A stretch of DNA of 64,000 bases from CAJXNP01 sp050305935 (GTDB lineage: Bacteria > Bacteroidota > Bacteroidia > Cytophagales > Cyclobacteriaceae). Shown here piece after piece: positions 1 to 9,330 of this stretch. Below the pieces are notes generated by a model. That model did not search any database. It saw only the letters and a list, made by a program, of their open reading frames with translations, and was not told the DNA's origin. Position 1 is the stretch's first letter. Each line of letters starts with the position of its first letter. Made by a program: the position numbers and the translations under genes. The stretch is from contig JBNLGG010000007.1 of NCBI GenBank assembly GCA_050305935.1, positions 1 through 64,000 of the forward strand. The letters are read 5' to 3'.

Positions 1-2
1 CC

Positions 3-1287
3 TACGATGGCCTCACCGATCCACTTGGCCAGTCACAGATCCTGCCCTACCTGCTCGGCCTGGAGGAAAGGGGCATTGTCTTCCATATTATCAGCTTTGA
101 AAAACCGGAAAGATTTGCGGACAATGAACACGAAATAAGGAAATTGATCAAGGGCAGGGAAATACATTGGTATCCATTGACCTATCATAAAAAGCCTCCG
201 GTTCTCTCTACCTTGTACGATCTTCGAAACCTCTCCCGAACATCAAAAAACTTGATAAAAAAACACCCCATCCAGGTTGTGCATTGCAGAAGCTACCTAA
301 CCTCCCTCGTGGGGTTGAAATTGAAGATGAATTATGGGAAAAGATTTCTTTTTGACATGCGCGGGTTCTGGGCAGATGAACGCTTCGAAGGAAAAATTTG
401 GAATACCAACAACCCCATCTTCAAACTAATATATTCCTATTTTAAACGGCGAGAAATTGATTTCTTCGAAAATGCAGATGCCATCATTTCACTTACCGAC
501 AATGCTAAAGAAGAAATTCAAAATATTCTTTCAGTAAACCAACCCGAATCACTTCACAAACAAATCAACAAATCAACAAATCACTACGATTCCCTGCTGC
601 ACCGACCTGGAACTGTTTAACAGCTCACGCATCCTACCCACATGGAAAAGCGAATTGTCGAAAGCCCTCCGAGGAAACTTTGACTTAAAGTTGATTTATA
701 TTGGCTCGCTTGGCACATGGTACATGCTGGACGAAATGCTGGATTTCTATAAATCCCTGATTTCTGAAAATGCTTGCCAGCTTATTCTTTTAACAAATGA
801 TCTAATTATTGCCGAGCAAAGAATCGCCGAGTTGGGGTGGACAGAACAAATTAGACGACAGATTTTTCAGAGGGAAACGATCCATTATTCATACAAGCAA
901 TTTCCAACTTCAGAAATAGTAATCACAAATACCGCCCGATCATTTGTTCCATACTTTATTGATTATTCTGACGCTTCCCTTCTTTTTATTAAGCCTTCCT
1001 TCTCCAAAAAAGCATCTTCCGCTACAAAAATGGGAGAAGTGCTCGCACTTAATAAACCAGTCATCACAAATAGCAATTGGGGCGACGTAGAGGTTTTTGC
1101 AGGGAAGTCGAACAGCGTGATACTCATTCGGGAATTTTCCACTGCTCACTATATGGAGGCGGGCGAGAGACTTACAAAGCTCTTAAAAAGTGAAAAACCT
1201 GACGCATTGCGTTTCGCCCAGGATCATCTCTCTCTGAAAAACGGCATTGAGAAGTATTACAATGTCTACCGGGAACTATCCTCCTGA
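3..1287 (+). pseudogene. Glycosyltransferase (GT4-like), 5' cut by window edge and frameshifted at a tandem repeat
   Basis: The first part (frame from 3, stop at 620) opens with YDGLTDPLGQSQILPYL, typical of the N-terminal Rossmann domain of family-4-like glycosyltransferases that build cell-surface polysaccharide. The rest continues in another frame: reading frame 1 from about 541 gives TTIPCCTDLELF, then LIYIGSLGTWY and SSATKMGEVLALNKPVI, the C-terminal nucleotide-sugar-binding domain, ending at 1287. The two halves are one protein of about 425 aa, separated by a frame change within the 8-bp repeat at 559-583. A reversible (phase-variable) OFF state, a decayed gene or a sequencing error would all fit. 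The 3' end overlaps the convergent DUF5606 gene by 12 bp. The family call is firm; the state of the gene is inference. Confidence 0.8.
559..583 (+). repeat. 8-bp tandem repeat (AACAAATC x3) inside the glycosyltransferase gene
   Basis: Three perfect head-to-tail copies of AACAAATC occupy 559-582, with one further matching base at 583. Because 8 is not a multiple of 3, each gain or loss changes the reading frame. With three copies the upstream frame ends at 620. One copy (loss of 16 bp) or four copies (gain of 8 bp) would join the upstream frame to the conserved downstream TTIPCCTDLELF motif. With one copy the junction reads ESLHKQITTIPCC, which looks like an uninterrupted family sequence. Confidence 0.8.
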
Positions 1288-1836
1288 TTTTCGCTGCGTC
1301 GTAGATTTTTTAACCGGGGCGGCCTTCGTCTGCTTTGGCGCAGAACTTTTGCTCGTCTTGGCTACGTTCTTTGGAGCCTGCGTTTTTACTGGTTTAGCGG
1401 TTTGGTCATCAGCCTTTGCCTCCTTCTTGTCTTCCTTCTTCTCCTCTAATAATTCAGGGGCTTGTTTTAAGACGGCCTCATACCAGTTGAGTAGCTTTTT
1501 CACATCACTCGCATACACCCGGTCTGGATCATAATCAGGCACGATTTCCTTTAAAAAGGCAAACAACTCATCCTTGTCTGACTTGCCATCGACTCCCGGG
1601 TCGTCGTTAAATTTCTTTTTGACCTCGATAAACACCTCTTCCAGCGGGACCGTCTTGTCCATATCGGTGGTGAATATTGATATTTCAGCCAGTAGTGATA
1701 CCCTGTGATGCGATCCGGTAATAAGCTTGGATTTTGTAGCATCCATTGATTCCAAAATCAATCCTGTCCGGGTAGGTTTGATTACTTTAAACAATCCTGA
1801 TTTTCCTGAAACTGCTGCGATGTCGTTAAATGTCAT
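1276..1836 (-). CDS. DUF5606 domain protein
   Basis: 186 aa. The N-terminal half (about 1-115) matches the Bacteroidota DUF5606 family: it starts MTFNDIAAVSGKSGLFKVI and continues through a conserved VSLLAEISIFTTD stretch and VPLEEVFIEVKKKF. The function is unknown; the protein is predicted cytosolic. From about residue 130 the tail is low-complexity and rich in Lys, Ala, Thr and Pro, probably disordered and basic. ATG start at 1836. It is convergent with the glycosyltransferase and overlaps its end. About 55 bp separates it from the upstream engB on the same strand, so co-transcription is possible. Confidence 0.8.
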   Translation of the reverse strand: MTFNDIAAVSGKSGLFKVIKPTRTGLILESMDATKSKLITGSHHRVSLLAEISIFTTDMDKTVPLEEVFIEVKKKFNDDPGVDGKSDKDELFAFLKEIVPDYDPDRVYASDVKKLLNWYEAVLKQAPELLEEKKEDKKEAKADDQTAKPVKTQAPKNVAKTSKSSAPKQTKAAPVKKSTTQRKSGG

Positions 1837-1892
1837 GCGTATATCTGATTAACGGAAGGCAAATTTATATGAAAATTAGTAATGAAAAATAT

Positions 1893-2501
1893 TTATTGGC
1901 TATTTCGATATATTTCATTTGTCTTTTGGACAAACTCGATAATTTCTTCCCCACCCATTTTTTTCTCGGCACTGGTATCAAACATAGGAGGCAATTCTGA
2001 AAATACGTTTTTCAACTCCCGTACATGTTTCGCTTTGATCGATTGAAATTGGTTAGTGGACAACTTATCTGTCTTTGTAAAAATTAAAGCAAAAGGAATT
2101 CCGTGCTCCCCCACCCAGGTAATAAAATCATAATCGATCCTTTGCGGGTCAAGGCGGCTGTCCAGCAAAATAAACAAACACGACAGGTGATCACTTTTGA
2201 GCAAATAATCTTCAATCATCGTCCCCCAGCTTGCCTTCAGCTTTTTGCTGACTTTTGACCAACCATACCCCGGTAGGTCTACCATGTACCAGTCATCGTC
2301 AATTAAGAAATGATTGATCAATTGGGTCTTGCCAGGTTTTGACGAAGTTTTTGCCAGGTTTTTCCTATTGGTAATCATATTTATCAGGGAAGATTTGCCT
2401 ACATTTGACCGGCCAATAAAGGCATAGTCGGGTTTCCCGTCCCTCGGGCCGTCCTTATAATGTGAGCTGCTTTTTATAAACCGGGCTTCCTTGATCATCA
2501 T
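1893..2501 (-). CDS. engB: Ribosome biogenesis GTPase EngB (YihA/YsxC)
   Basis: 202 aa, normal length for this essential TRAFAC GTPase, which acts in assembly of the large ribosomal subunit. G1 is GRSNVGKSS at 30-38, the switch Thr lies in KPGKTQ (56-60), G3 is DLPGYGW (75-81), G4 is TKTD and the G5-like SAEK is near residue 180. Two consecutive ATG codons open the gene (2501 and 2498); either may be used. It diverges from the PorE-like gene across an AT-rich spacer. Confidence 0.95.
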   Translation of the reverse strand: MMIKEARFIKSSSHYKDGPRDGKPDYAFIGRSNVGKSSLINMITNRKNLAKTSSKPGKTQLINHFLIDDDWYMVDLPGYGWSKVSKKLKASWGTMIEDYLLKSDHLSCLFILLDSRLDPQRIDYDFITWVGEHGIPFALIFTKTDKLSTNQFQSIKAKHVRELKNVFSELPPMFDTSAEKKMGGEEIIEFVQKTNEIYRNSQ

Positions 2502-2846
2502 CGCTTGCTGTGTTCTTTAAAAATTATAATTGATAGGTTCGAAATTTTTAATAAAATGATTATTTTGACAAAAATAACTTTAAAAAATTCAATTTTAAAT
2601 TAAATATCTGTTCAAGATCTTTTTTTTGTTATTCAAATAAATATTACAGATATAAAAAAGAGAAACTCGAATATTTCAACATTTTTTTTGTTATAACTTA
2701 TTGTTTTACAAAGTTTTATGCTTTTGCTTTTAAAGTATTAAACTAAATATATTACAATTATTTGATATTGCTGAAAATCAATTTTAAATTGGTCGGGCAA
2801 ATTGGGATATTTGAATTTCAACATAGGGTATTTTTATTTAGCCATA
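2502..2846. other. AT-rich divergent intergenic region
   Basis: 345 bp, strongly AT-rich with long T and A runs, between the divergent engB and PorE-like genes. It must hold both promoters, but I could not pick out a convincing -7/-33 pair. A TTG at 2802 is in frame with the downstream gene, but it would add 15 residues in front of a complete signal peptide, so the region is treated as non-coding up to 2846. Confidence 0.6.
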
Positions 2847-4922
2847 ATGGTTCGTAAACTTTTAATAATTACTTTCTTCAGTTGTCTGGCCATAAGCCTA
2901 AAAGCGCAGGATGACAATGCACAGATGGCCCAGGACTTCCTGGAAATCGCAAACGAAACGTATTTTAACACGCGGGCGATCATTCAGGCCAATGAATTGT
3001 ATGTCCAGGCGGCTGATCTTGACCCTAATAATATCGAAGCTAATTACATGGCGGGAAGAACCTCGCTGGAAACAAACTTTAAATCAAAAGCCACCGAATA
3101 CCTACTCCGTGTTTATAAATTGGACCCTGAATACCAATTCAACCTATTGTTCCTGATTGCCCAGTCCTTGCAGTATGGATTGAAATTTGACCAGGCTATT
3201 CAATTTTATAACCTATATCTTGAAAAAGTGAACCAGCAGTCCAGTTACCGTGGGCAAGACTATACCTCGCCGGAAGAAGTAGACCGAAAAATATTTGAAT
3301 GCAAAAACGGGATAGAGTATACCAGCAACCCCGGGAACTACCGGCTGGAAAACGCCGGGGGCCTGATCAATTCAGAATGGGATGATTTCAGCCCGGTATT
3401 GAATGCAGACGAAACGATGATCGTCTTTACCACCAGACGGGGCGATGGCAACCTTAACCCTGACGTGTTTGACGATAACTTATACTTCGAAGATATTTTT
3501 ATAAGCACCAAGCAAAACGGACAATGGCTGAATTCTACAAATATCGGTCAGGTAGTGAACACTCCATTTCATGATTCAAACCTTGCTTTGTCGGCTGACG
3601 GTAAAGAACTTTATATTTATCGGGATTCAAATGCAGGTGATATCTACTACTCAGAGTATCGTCCTGACGGAACATGGTCAAAACCAGTTGCCCTTGATGC
3701 CCCAATCAACTCTAGCTACACTGAAAACTCATTTTCACTCTCTCCTGATGGTGAAATTGCCTTTTTTAGCAGTAGCCGTCCCGGATCAATCGGTGGCCTG
3801 GATATTTACTATGCCACCAGGGATAGAAAAGGAAACTGGAATGCCGCCAGGAATTTAGGCCCCACGATTAATACACCTTATGATGAAGATGGTCCATTTA
3901 TCGATTATGATGGAAAATCACTGTACTTCAGTAGTAAAGGCCTTAAGGGAATGGGCGGATTTGATATCTACAAGTCGGTTTATGACAGCGCCACGCAAAC
4001 TTGGGGAGAACCCATAAATCTTGGTTTTCCTATAAATACCCCCGATAATGACGTGTTCTTCGTAAGTACTCCAGATGGGGAAAGGGGATGGTATTCGTCT
4101 GCCAGGGAAGATGGCCTCGGATTTACGGATGTTTACCAGGTGTGGCTGTCTGATGAAATAAAAGAAGCCAGCCAGCCAACAGCTCAAAAGGAACCTGAGC
4201 CCACACCACAGCCTGATCCTGAGCCTGAGCCAGAACCCGAACAAGAAAAAGAACCCGTGGTAGTTGAGCCGGAGCCGCAAGTCACCATGCAACCCGTGAC
4301 CCTGCTCCTCCGAGTAGTAGATGAAAAAACCAAAAACCCAGTGGATGTTTCTTCCATCGAGTTGCTGGGAGCTGAGGGGGTTCCCGTTCGTTTGGACAGG
4401 GTAGAAACGGGTACCTACCAGGCATCGTTCAACCATAACGCTGCCCGGCAATACCAGCTCAACGTGGAGAAAGAAGGCTACATGTATAAGAGCCTGGCAG
4501 TCGATGTACCAGCCTCGTCTGCCAATCCCCAGACGATAAAGAGGCTTTTAAATATCGATCCGTTACAGGTAGGCTACCGGTCAGTTCTCAGAAATATCTA
4601 CTTTGACTACGGTAAAGCCACATTGACAAGCGCCTCATCACCTGAGCTTGATAAGCTTAAGACCATGCTTTCGCAAAATCCCAATTTACAGGTTGAAATA
4701 TCGGGGCACACCGATAGCTCAGGGTCAAAAGATTTTAACAAAAAGCTTTCGCAGCGAAGAGCCCAGGCGGTCGTCGACTATTTGGCAAACGCGGGAATTA
4801 GCCGCGCTAAAATGACCGCCGTAGGCTATGGGGAAGAACAACCCCTTGCTTCCAACGATGACGAGGATGAAGGCAGGGAGTTAAACAGACGGGTAGAGTT
4901 CAAAATCCTGGGCAACCAATAG
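2847..4922 (+). CDS. PorE-like OmpA-family protein: TPR, beta-propeller, regulatory-like domain, OmpA C-domain
   Basis: 691 aa from the ATG at 2847, which begins a signal peptide (MVRKLLIITFFSCLAISLKA). Order of domains: TPR-like helices about 28-145; PD40/WD40-like propeller about 165-435 with repeated LSPDGEIAFFSS- and DGKSLYFSS-type blades; a Pro/Glu-rich linker about 445-480; a carboxypeptidase-regulatory-like beta domain about 485-560; and an OmpA peptidoglycan-binding domain about 575-691 (SGHTDSSGSKDFN, LSQRRAQAVVDYL, GRELNRRVEF). This is the architecture of PorE, the T9SS protein tied to the PorK/N ring in Porphyromonas. Such proteins have many paralogues in the phylum, so a T9SS role is inference. 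Likely outer membrane/periplasm. Confidence 0.85.
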   Translation: MVRKLLIITFFSCLAISLKAQDDNAQMAQDFLEIANETYFNTRAIIQANELYVQAADLDPNNIEANYMAGRTSLETNFKSKATEYLLRVYKLDPEYQFNLLFLIAQSLQYGLKFDQAIQFYNLYLEKVNQQSSYRGQDYTSPEEVDRKIFECKNGIEYTSNPGNYRLENAGGLINSEWDDFSPVLNADETMIVFTTRRGDGNLNPDVFDDNLYFEDIFISTKQNGQWLNSTNIGQVVNTPFHDSNLALSADGKELYIYRDSNAGDIYYSEYRPDGTWSKPVALDAPINSSYTENSFSLSPDGEIAFFSSSRPGSIGGLDIYYATRDRKGNWNAARNLGPTINTPYDEDGPFIDYDGKSLYFSSKGLKGMGGFDIYKSVYDSATQTWGEPINLGFPINTPDNDVFFVSTPDGERGWYSSAREDGLGFTDVYQVWLSDEIKEASQPTAQKEPEPTPQPDPEPEPEPEQEKEPVVVEPEPQVTMQPVTLLLRVVDEKTKNPVDVSSIELLGAEGVPVRLDRVETGTYQASFNHNAARQYQLNVEKEGYMYKSLAVDVPASSANPQTIKRLLNIDPLQVGYRSVLRNIYFDYGKATLTSASSPELDKLKTMLSQNPNLQVEISGHTDSSGSKDFNKKLSQRRAQAVVDYLANAGISRAKMTAVGYGEEQPLASNDDEDEGRELNRRVEFKILGNQ

Positions 4923-5080
4923 TCAGCATATTTTTAACTTTTCTTTATTTTCCCTTGGGCAAAACACTACTTTTGCACTGGAAATCTCCAAAACGTGGAC
5001 GTGTACCATTGTTGGCGAATTGCTTCAAAATGCATAATCATATTTTAAGCGCGAGTTCAAGTAGGCTTGATACCTGCTTC

Positions 5081-5132
5081 AAAAATGTGCTTCGCACATT
5101 TTTTGCTCCCCTACTGGGAGGTGTTAGGGGAG
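5081..5132. repeat. Two adjacent hairpins in the spacer before ubiE
   Basis: A perfect 10-bp inverted repeat (AAAAATGTGC at 5081-5090 and its complement at 5094-5103, loop TTC) is followed by a second hairpin with arms CTCCCCTA (5106-5113) and TAGGGGAG (5125-5132). The first is A/T-flanked and could act as a terminator in either direction. The G-rich second part resembles small dispersed intergenic repeats of Bacteroidota genomes; that likeness is from memory. A 71-aa open frame across it (4955-5170) looks non-coding. Confidence 0.55.
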
Positions 5133-5166
5133 GGTTCTCCGAAGCCCAAATTTTAATGCAAATCAA

Positions 5167-5895
5167 ATGAAAGAGACAGTTGTTCCGTATTCAAACAAAG
5201 AAGAAGGAAAAAAACAGCAGGTGGCTGAAATGTTTAATAACATCAGCCGCAAATATGATTTTTTAAATCATCTGCTGAGCATGGGCATTGATCGCTCCTG
5301 GAGAAAAAAAGCCATCAAACTTCTTAAAAAAGATCGGCCTAAAATCATTCTTGATATTGCTACCGGCACGGGCGATTTTGCGATTGAAGCCCTAAAACTC
5401 AACCCCGAAAAAGTGATAGGTGTGGACATTTCTGAAGGAATGTTGAACGTGGGTAGGGAAAAAATGAAAAAGAAAGGGTATGATGACCGTATTGAATTGC
5501 AATCGGGAGATTCCGAAAATCTGAATTTTAAAGAGAATTTTTTCGATGCTTCTATCGTTGCATTTGGAGTACGCAACTTTGAAAACCTCGAAAAAGGCCT
5601 GCAAAATATGCTTCGGGTAATTAAAACAGGTGGAAAAGTGGTGATTCTTGAGTTCAGTATGCCAACAAAATTTCCTATGAAACAAGGCTATGAGTTTTAT
5701 TTTAAATACATTCTCCCCCTGATCGGGCGGGTAGTGTCAAAAGATATGTCAGCCTATACCTACCTACCCGAATCCGTACGGGCTTTTCCTTACGGAAAGG
5801 ATTTTTTGGATATATTGCGCAAAACAGGTTTTAAAAACCCTATTTGTATACCACTTACATTTGGAATATGCTCCATATACATTGCCGAAAAGTAG
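5167..5895 (+). CDS. ubiE: Demethylmenaquinone methyltransferase (UbiE/MenG)
   Basis: 242 aa, full length. It catalyses the last step of menaquinone synthesis, SAM-dependent C-methylation of demethylmenaquinone. The SAM-binding motif ILDIATGTGD is at 61-70, followed by the acidic VIGVDISEGML; the family signatures RSWRKKAIKLL (about 43) and VAFGVRNFENLEKGL (about 136) are present. ATG at 5167. The stop lies 28 nt inside the following porT frame, so the pair is translationally coupled, a linkage seen in other Bacteroidota. Confidence 0.95.
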   Translation: MKETVVPYSNKEEGKKQQVAEMFNNISRKYDFLNHLLSMGIDRSWRKKAIKLLKKDRPKIILDIATGTGDFAIEALKLNPEKVIGVDISEGMLNVGREKMKKKGYDDRIELQSGDSENLNFKENFFDASIVAFGVRNFENLEKGLQNMLRVIKTGGKVVILEFSMPTKFPMKQGYEFYFKYILPLIGRVVSKDMSAYTYLPESVRAFPYGKDFLDILRKTGFKNPICIPLTFGICSIYIAEK

Positions 5896-6590
5896 TATTC
5901 GCTGTTTTATTTTTAACTGGTTTTGGCAGAATAGCCTCCGCCCAGCCTTATACCCAATTGAACCTTCCCAACTCTGACCAGCGATGGTTGCATTACGGTT
6001 TTTCTATTGGGATTCACTCAAATGCATTTAAATTAAACTATTCCGACTATTTCGTCAACAATCTCGACTCGGTGCAAAGCATGATGCCTAAAAATACCTT
6101 TGGGTTTTCACTTGGCTTTATTGTCGATTTTAAATTACATGAGCAGTTTAACCTGAGAATATTACCCCGGGTGTCCTTCAGTGAATTTCATACCGATATC
6201 AATATTATAAGTGACTCTGCGACGGTATACACCAACGAAGATATCATCGAGGCCACTTATGTTGACTTCCCCATCATGCTAAAATATAAATCCGAACGAC
6301 ATCAAAACTTTCGGATGTACATGGTAGCCGGGATAGTTCCTTCCATCGAAGCATCGGGAAAAAAGCGGAAGGAAAAATCGGAGAGCCTGTTTCAGATAGC
6401 AGGTGGTAATTTGTCTTTTGAAGTGGGTTTTGGTGTGGATATGTATTATCCCTTATACAAATTCTCTCCTGAAATCAGATATTCCAGAGGATTGATAAAT
6501 GTTTTAAAAGATGACCCTCTAGGAAACAGCAAAGGGATAGAAAAGCTTACCACCCACTCCATTTCACTCTATTTTCAATTTTCGGATTAG
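5868..6590 (+). CDS. porT: PorT family outer-membrane beta-barrel (type IX secretion)
   Basis: 240 aa from the ATG at 5868; an earlier in-frame TTG at 5844 would extend the N-terminus without improving the signal peptide. Residues 1 to about 25 form a signal peptide ending ASAQ, and the rest is alternating beta-strand pattern ending in an aromatic residue pair (LYFQFSD), as in an eight-stranded barrel. Length, sequence pattern and position directly after ubiE match PorT, a T9SS component needed for secretion and gliding. The barrel is clear; assignment as PorT rests mainly on context and general likeness. Confidence 0.8.
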   Translation: MLHIHCRKVVFAVLFLTGFGRIASAQPYTQLNLPNSDQRWLHYGFSIGIHSNAFKLNYSDYFVNNLDSVQSMMPKNTFGFSLGFIVDFKLHEQFNLRILPRVSFSEFHTDINIISDSATVYTNEDIIEATYVDFPIMLKYKSERHQNFRMYMVAGIVPSIEASGKKRKEKSESLFQIAGGNLSFEVGFGVDMYYPLYKFSPEIRYSRGLINVLKDDPLGNSKGIEKLTTHSISLYFQFSD

Positions 6591-6606
6591 CAAAAAATCT
6601 TTTGAC

Positions 6607-7359
6607 ATGAAAACTGTATTGATTACTGGCGCAACTTCTGGAATAGGTCGCGCAACTGCGGAGCTATTGGCTAATCACACTTTCAAACTCATTTTATGCG
6701 GAAGAAGAAAAGAGCGTCTCAAAGAATTGGAAAATGTCCTGTCAAAAAAGGTTCCTGTTCACAAATTGATATTTGATGCAGGTAAAAGAGATGAAGTGGT
6801 CAATGCTGTTGAAAGTCTTCCGGATGATTTTAGGAATATCGATGTGCTCATCAACAATGCGGGCAATGCACATGGACTATCTCACATTCAGGATGGGAAC
6901 ATCGAGGATTGGGAGGCAATGATTGATGTCAATATTAAGGGCTTGCTCTATGTCACCAGGGAAATCCTCCCTGGTATGGTGGCCAGAAAATCAGGACATG
7001 TCATCAATATCGGTTCCATCGCCGGGATTGAGAATTACGAAAGAGGTAATGTTTATTGTGCGAGTAAGGCAGCAGTGAATGCATTGTCACACGGAATGCG
7101 AATTGATTTAAATGAATCGGGTATCAAAGTTTCTGAAATCAAGCCCGGAGCTGTCAATACAGAGTTTTCATCTGTCAGATTTAAAGGAAACCAGGAAAAA
7201 GCAGATCTGGTCTATCAGGGTTTTACACCTCTGACCGCCGGAGATGTGGCGGAAATTATTCATTTTGTCATATCGAGGCCAACCCATGTGAACATCGCCG
7301 ACCTGTTAGTACTTCCATTGGCGCAGGCCTCAGCAACTAAAATTAATAGGTCCAAATAA
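6607..7359 (+). CDS. Short-chain dehydrogenase/reductase (YdfG-like)
   Basis: 250 aa classical SDR. The dinucleotide-binding motif TGATSGIG is at 7-14, NNAG at 83-86, the catalytic Ser in NIGSIAG (S137), and Tyr150/Lys154 in the YCASK motif. CGRRKERL after strand 2 (31-38), with two Arg, favours NADP(H). Similar enzymes oxidise L-allo-threonine, serine or 3-hydroxy acids; the substrate cannot be told here. It starts 16 bp after porT on the same strand, possibly at the end of the ubiE-porT transcript. Confidence 0.85.
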   Translation: MKTVLITGATSGIGRATAELLANHTFKLILCGRRKERLKELENVLSKKVPVHKLIFDAGKRDEVVNAVESLPDDFRNIDVLINNAGNAHGLSHIQDGNIEDWEAMIDVNIKGLLYVTREILPGMVARKSGHVINIGSIAGIENYERGNVYCASKAAVNALSHGMRIDLNESGIKVSEIKPGAVNTEFSSVRFKGNQEKADLVYQGFTPLTAGDVAEIIHFVISRPTHVNIADLLVLPLAQASATKINRSK

Positions 7360-7389
7360 TATTTATTTCCGGCCTCTTAGCACCACTTA

Positions 7390-8916
7390 CTATTCCACTT
7401 TTGTATTGCTTATGAAGGCAATCTTTTTGCTATCCGGCGACCAACTGGGTACATTGATGGTGCCCTGACCACCATAGACATATGCAATCGTTTTTGGTAC
7501 ACCTCCGGAAGCAGGCATTAAACGGATGTGCACTTTTTTATAAAAGGGATGGGTGCTTGGATCCATGTCCTTAGGAAAGGAAATATAAGCTATCCATTTA
7601 CCATCGGGCGAAAAGTGAGCAAACCAGTCGTTGTATTCATCAAAAGTAATTTGTTCCTGATCACTTCCATCGGGTTTCATCCGCCAAATTTGCATTGTAC
7701 CGGTACGCACTGAGTTAAAATAGACATATTTTCCATCTGGCGAATATTCAGATCCGTCATCCAATGCCTCATTATTGGTAAGATTTATTTCTTCCTTGGT
7801 TCCAATATCAATTTGCCAGATATCCCACTGGCCATTTCTTTGGGCAGTGTATATCATTTTTTTCCCATCAGGCGAGAAACCATGCAAATATGAATGGCCG
7901 TTTTCAGGTTTGGTAATTTGCTCAGGATGATCAGAGCCAGTAGCTGGCATCAGGTAAACCGTGGATGTGCGGGCTTCCCCCACATGGTGACTGATGCCCA
8001 TCATTTTACCGTCAAAGGAAAGGACATGGTCATTATTATTGCTGGTAGCAAACCCGGTATTTAACGTGCCGAGAGTTCCATCCTCCAGGTTATAATATTT
8101 AAGCAAGCCTTCTTCGGCCCAAATGAGCTTTTTATTGTCAGGCGTCCAGTTTGGTGCCTGGAGTGAATTGGGCGCGGTATGGAGGATTTTCCGGTGACCG
8201 GTTGCGATGTCCATCACTTCCAGATTGCTTCCCAGGAAGTCTTTGTATTGAACAAGCCCCTCCCATGCAGGAATTACGATCCGCACATTGCTGAAAACCG
8301 CCTTTTCAATGACATCCTCCAGGTGAGAACAGATAAACAAACCTACATACAACTCCTCATTTAAATCGAGTTCTTTAGTTACAGACTTAAAGTTTTCGCC
8401 AAAGACAGCAGCCGAAAAAATTAACTTATTGCCTTTACGCTCTAATTCAATATCAGTAGGATGAAACACAGACAATTCCACCTGGTCTGTTTCGCCACTT
8501 GTTTCCGTCCGGTATTGAAGCGATGTTAGCTGGTCCCCATGTACGCAGGCGTCTGCATACTTGCTATTGTCATCCAAACTTTCCCTGGCCATTATGCCAA
8601 TTTTACGGTGTGCTGCTTCGCCTTTCCCTACAAACTGTATGGTAGCCCTGACAATAAAATCGCCCTTTAATTTTTTCCAGGCAAATTGAAACTCATCCCG
8701 GTCAAACCACATATTATACCCAGCGCCGGACATCGTATACGTCTGCTCCTTTTCGTCATAAACTGTCGATCCTTTCATTTTCGGGTTTCCGATGTCCTGG
8801 TGTTGATCAAAAGTTCCAATGCCATTCATTTGTGCATGAGTTTGGGCTAAGGTCAAAATGGAAACAATAAAAGAGATGAGAAAAAAAACCCCTGGGGCTC
8901 TATGAAAGCTTTTCAT
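7390..8916 (-). CDS. Secreted TolB-like propeller protein with N-terminal lectin-like domain
   Basis: 508 aa with a signal peptide (about 1-28, ending THAQ). About residues 35-215 resemble a concanavalin/DUF1349-like beta-sandwich (KGDFIVRATIQF, IGIMARES, FSNVRIVIPAWEG). About 225-505 carry PD40 propeller blades with repeated FSPDGKKMIYTA, YSPDGKYVYFNS, FSPDGKWIAYIS and WSPDSKKIAFIS motifs. Such proteins are exported and may bind or sense glycans or ligands; no catalytic residues were recognised. It is monocistronic, convergent with the SDR gene, with a long upstream spacer. Confidence 0.8.
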   Translation of the reverse strand: MKSFHRAPGVFFLISFIVSILTLAQTHAQMNGIGTFDQHQDIGNPKMKGSTVYDEKEQTYTMSGAGYNMWFDRDEFQFAWKKLKGDFIVRATIQFVGKGEAAHRKIGIMARESLDDNSKYADACVHGDQLTSLQYRTETSGETDQVELSVFHPTDIELERKGNKLIFSAAVFGENFKSVTKELDLNEELYVGLFICSHLEDVIEKAVFSNVRIVIPAWEGLVQYKDFLGSNLEVMDIATGHRKILHTAPNSLQAPNWTPDNKKLIWAEEGLLKYYNLEDGTLGTLNTGFATSNNNDHVLSFDGKMMGISHHVGEARTSTVYLMPATGSDHPEQITKPENGHSYLHGFSPDGKKMIYTAQRNGQWDIWQIDIGTKEEINLTNNEALDDGSEYSPDGKYVYFNSVRTGTMQIWRMKPDGSDQEQITFDEYNDWFAHFSPDGKWIAYISFPKDMDPSTHPFYKKVHIRLMPASGGVPKTIAYVYGGQGTINVPSWSPDSKKIAFISNTKVE

Positions 8917-9330
8917 GGTTTTAATGCTGTAAAAGGGTACACGTTAGTAGTTATACCACTAAATATCAACAAATTACCCTTCTATCAGGAACAATTTTAT
9001 GTAACGGATTGATTTTAACTTTTAATGGTGAATGGTGTATTTAAGCTACTTCGTTTATAAATTCTTGACACTTATGCTAAATGCAGTAGCCGGATTAATT
9101 ACTGTGAGTTGCTCTACTTCCTCTTATGTAAATCCGTTCACTAAAGTTTTGGTGAAATTAAATACGAAATCAAAAAGTTGATCTTAACAATTCCATTCAT
9201 ACACGAAAAAATCCACATGTCCCTAAATAGTGTTCATTAGCAATTTTAGACCTACTTTCAACCGATTTCGATTCATTCTTGGTCATAGAATTATTAAATT
9301 TAATTAGATCTAATCGTCCAACAATGTTCT
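8917..9330. promoter_or_regulatory. Divergent spacer upstream of the Mo-hydroxylase operon, with a 12-bp palindrome
   Basis: 414 bp without a credible gene. A perfect 12-bp palindrome, ATTAGATCTAAT, lies at 9303-9314, ending 17 bp before the ATG of the 2Fe-2S subunit, a position where a repressor would block transcription or initiation. No DNA-binding protein is encoded nearby, so this is only a candidate operator. The rest is AT-rich with no other clear structure. Confidence 0.35.

Noticed and set aside
2802..2846. TTG-initiated extension of the PorE-like gene
   Set aside because: It would place 15 extra residues before a complete signal peptide starting at 2847.
3918..4451. 177-aa minus-strand frame opposite the PorE-like gene
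   Set aside because: It is a shadow of the repetitive Pro/Glu linker and propeller coding strand.
4955..5170. 71-aa open frame before ubiE
   Set aside because: It spans two hairpins and a G-rich repeat and has no recognisable domain.
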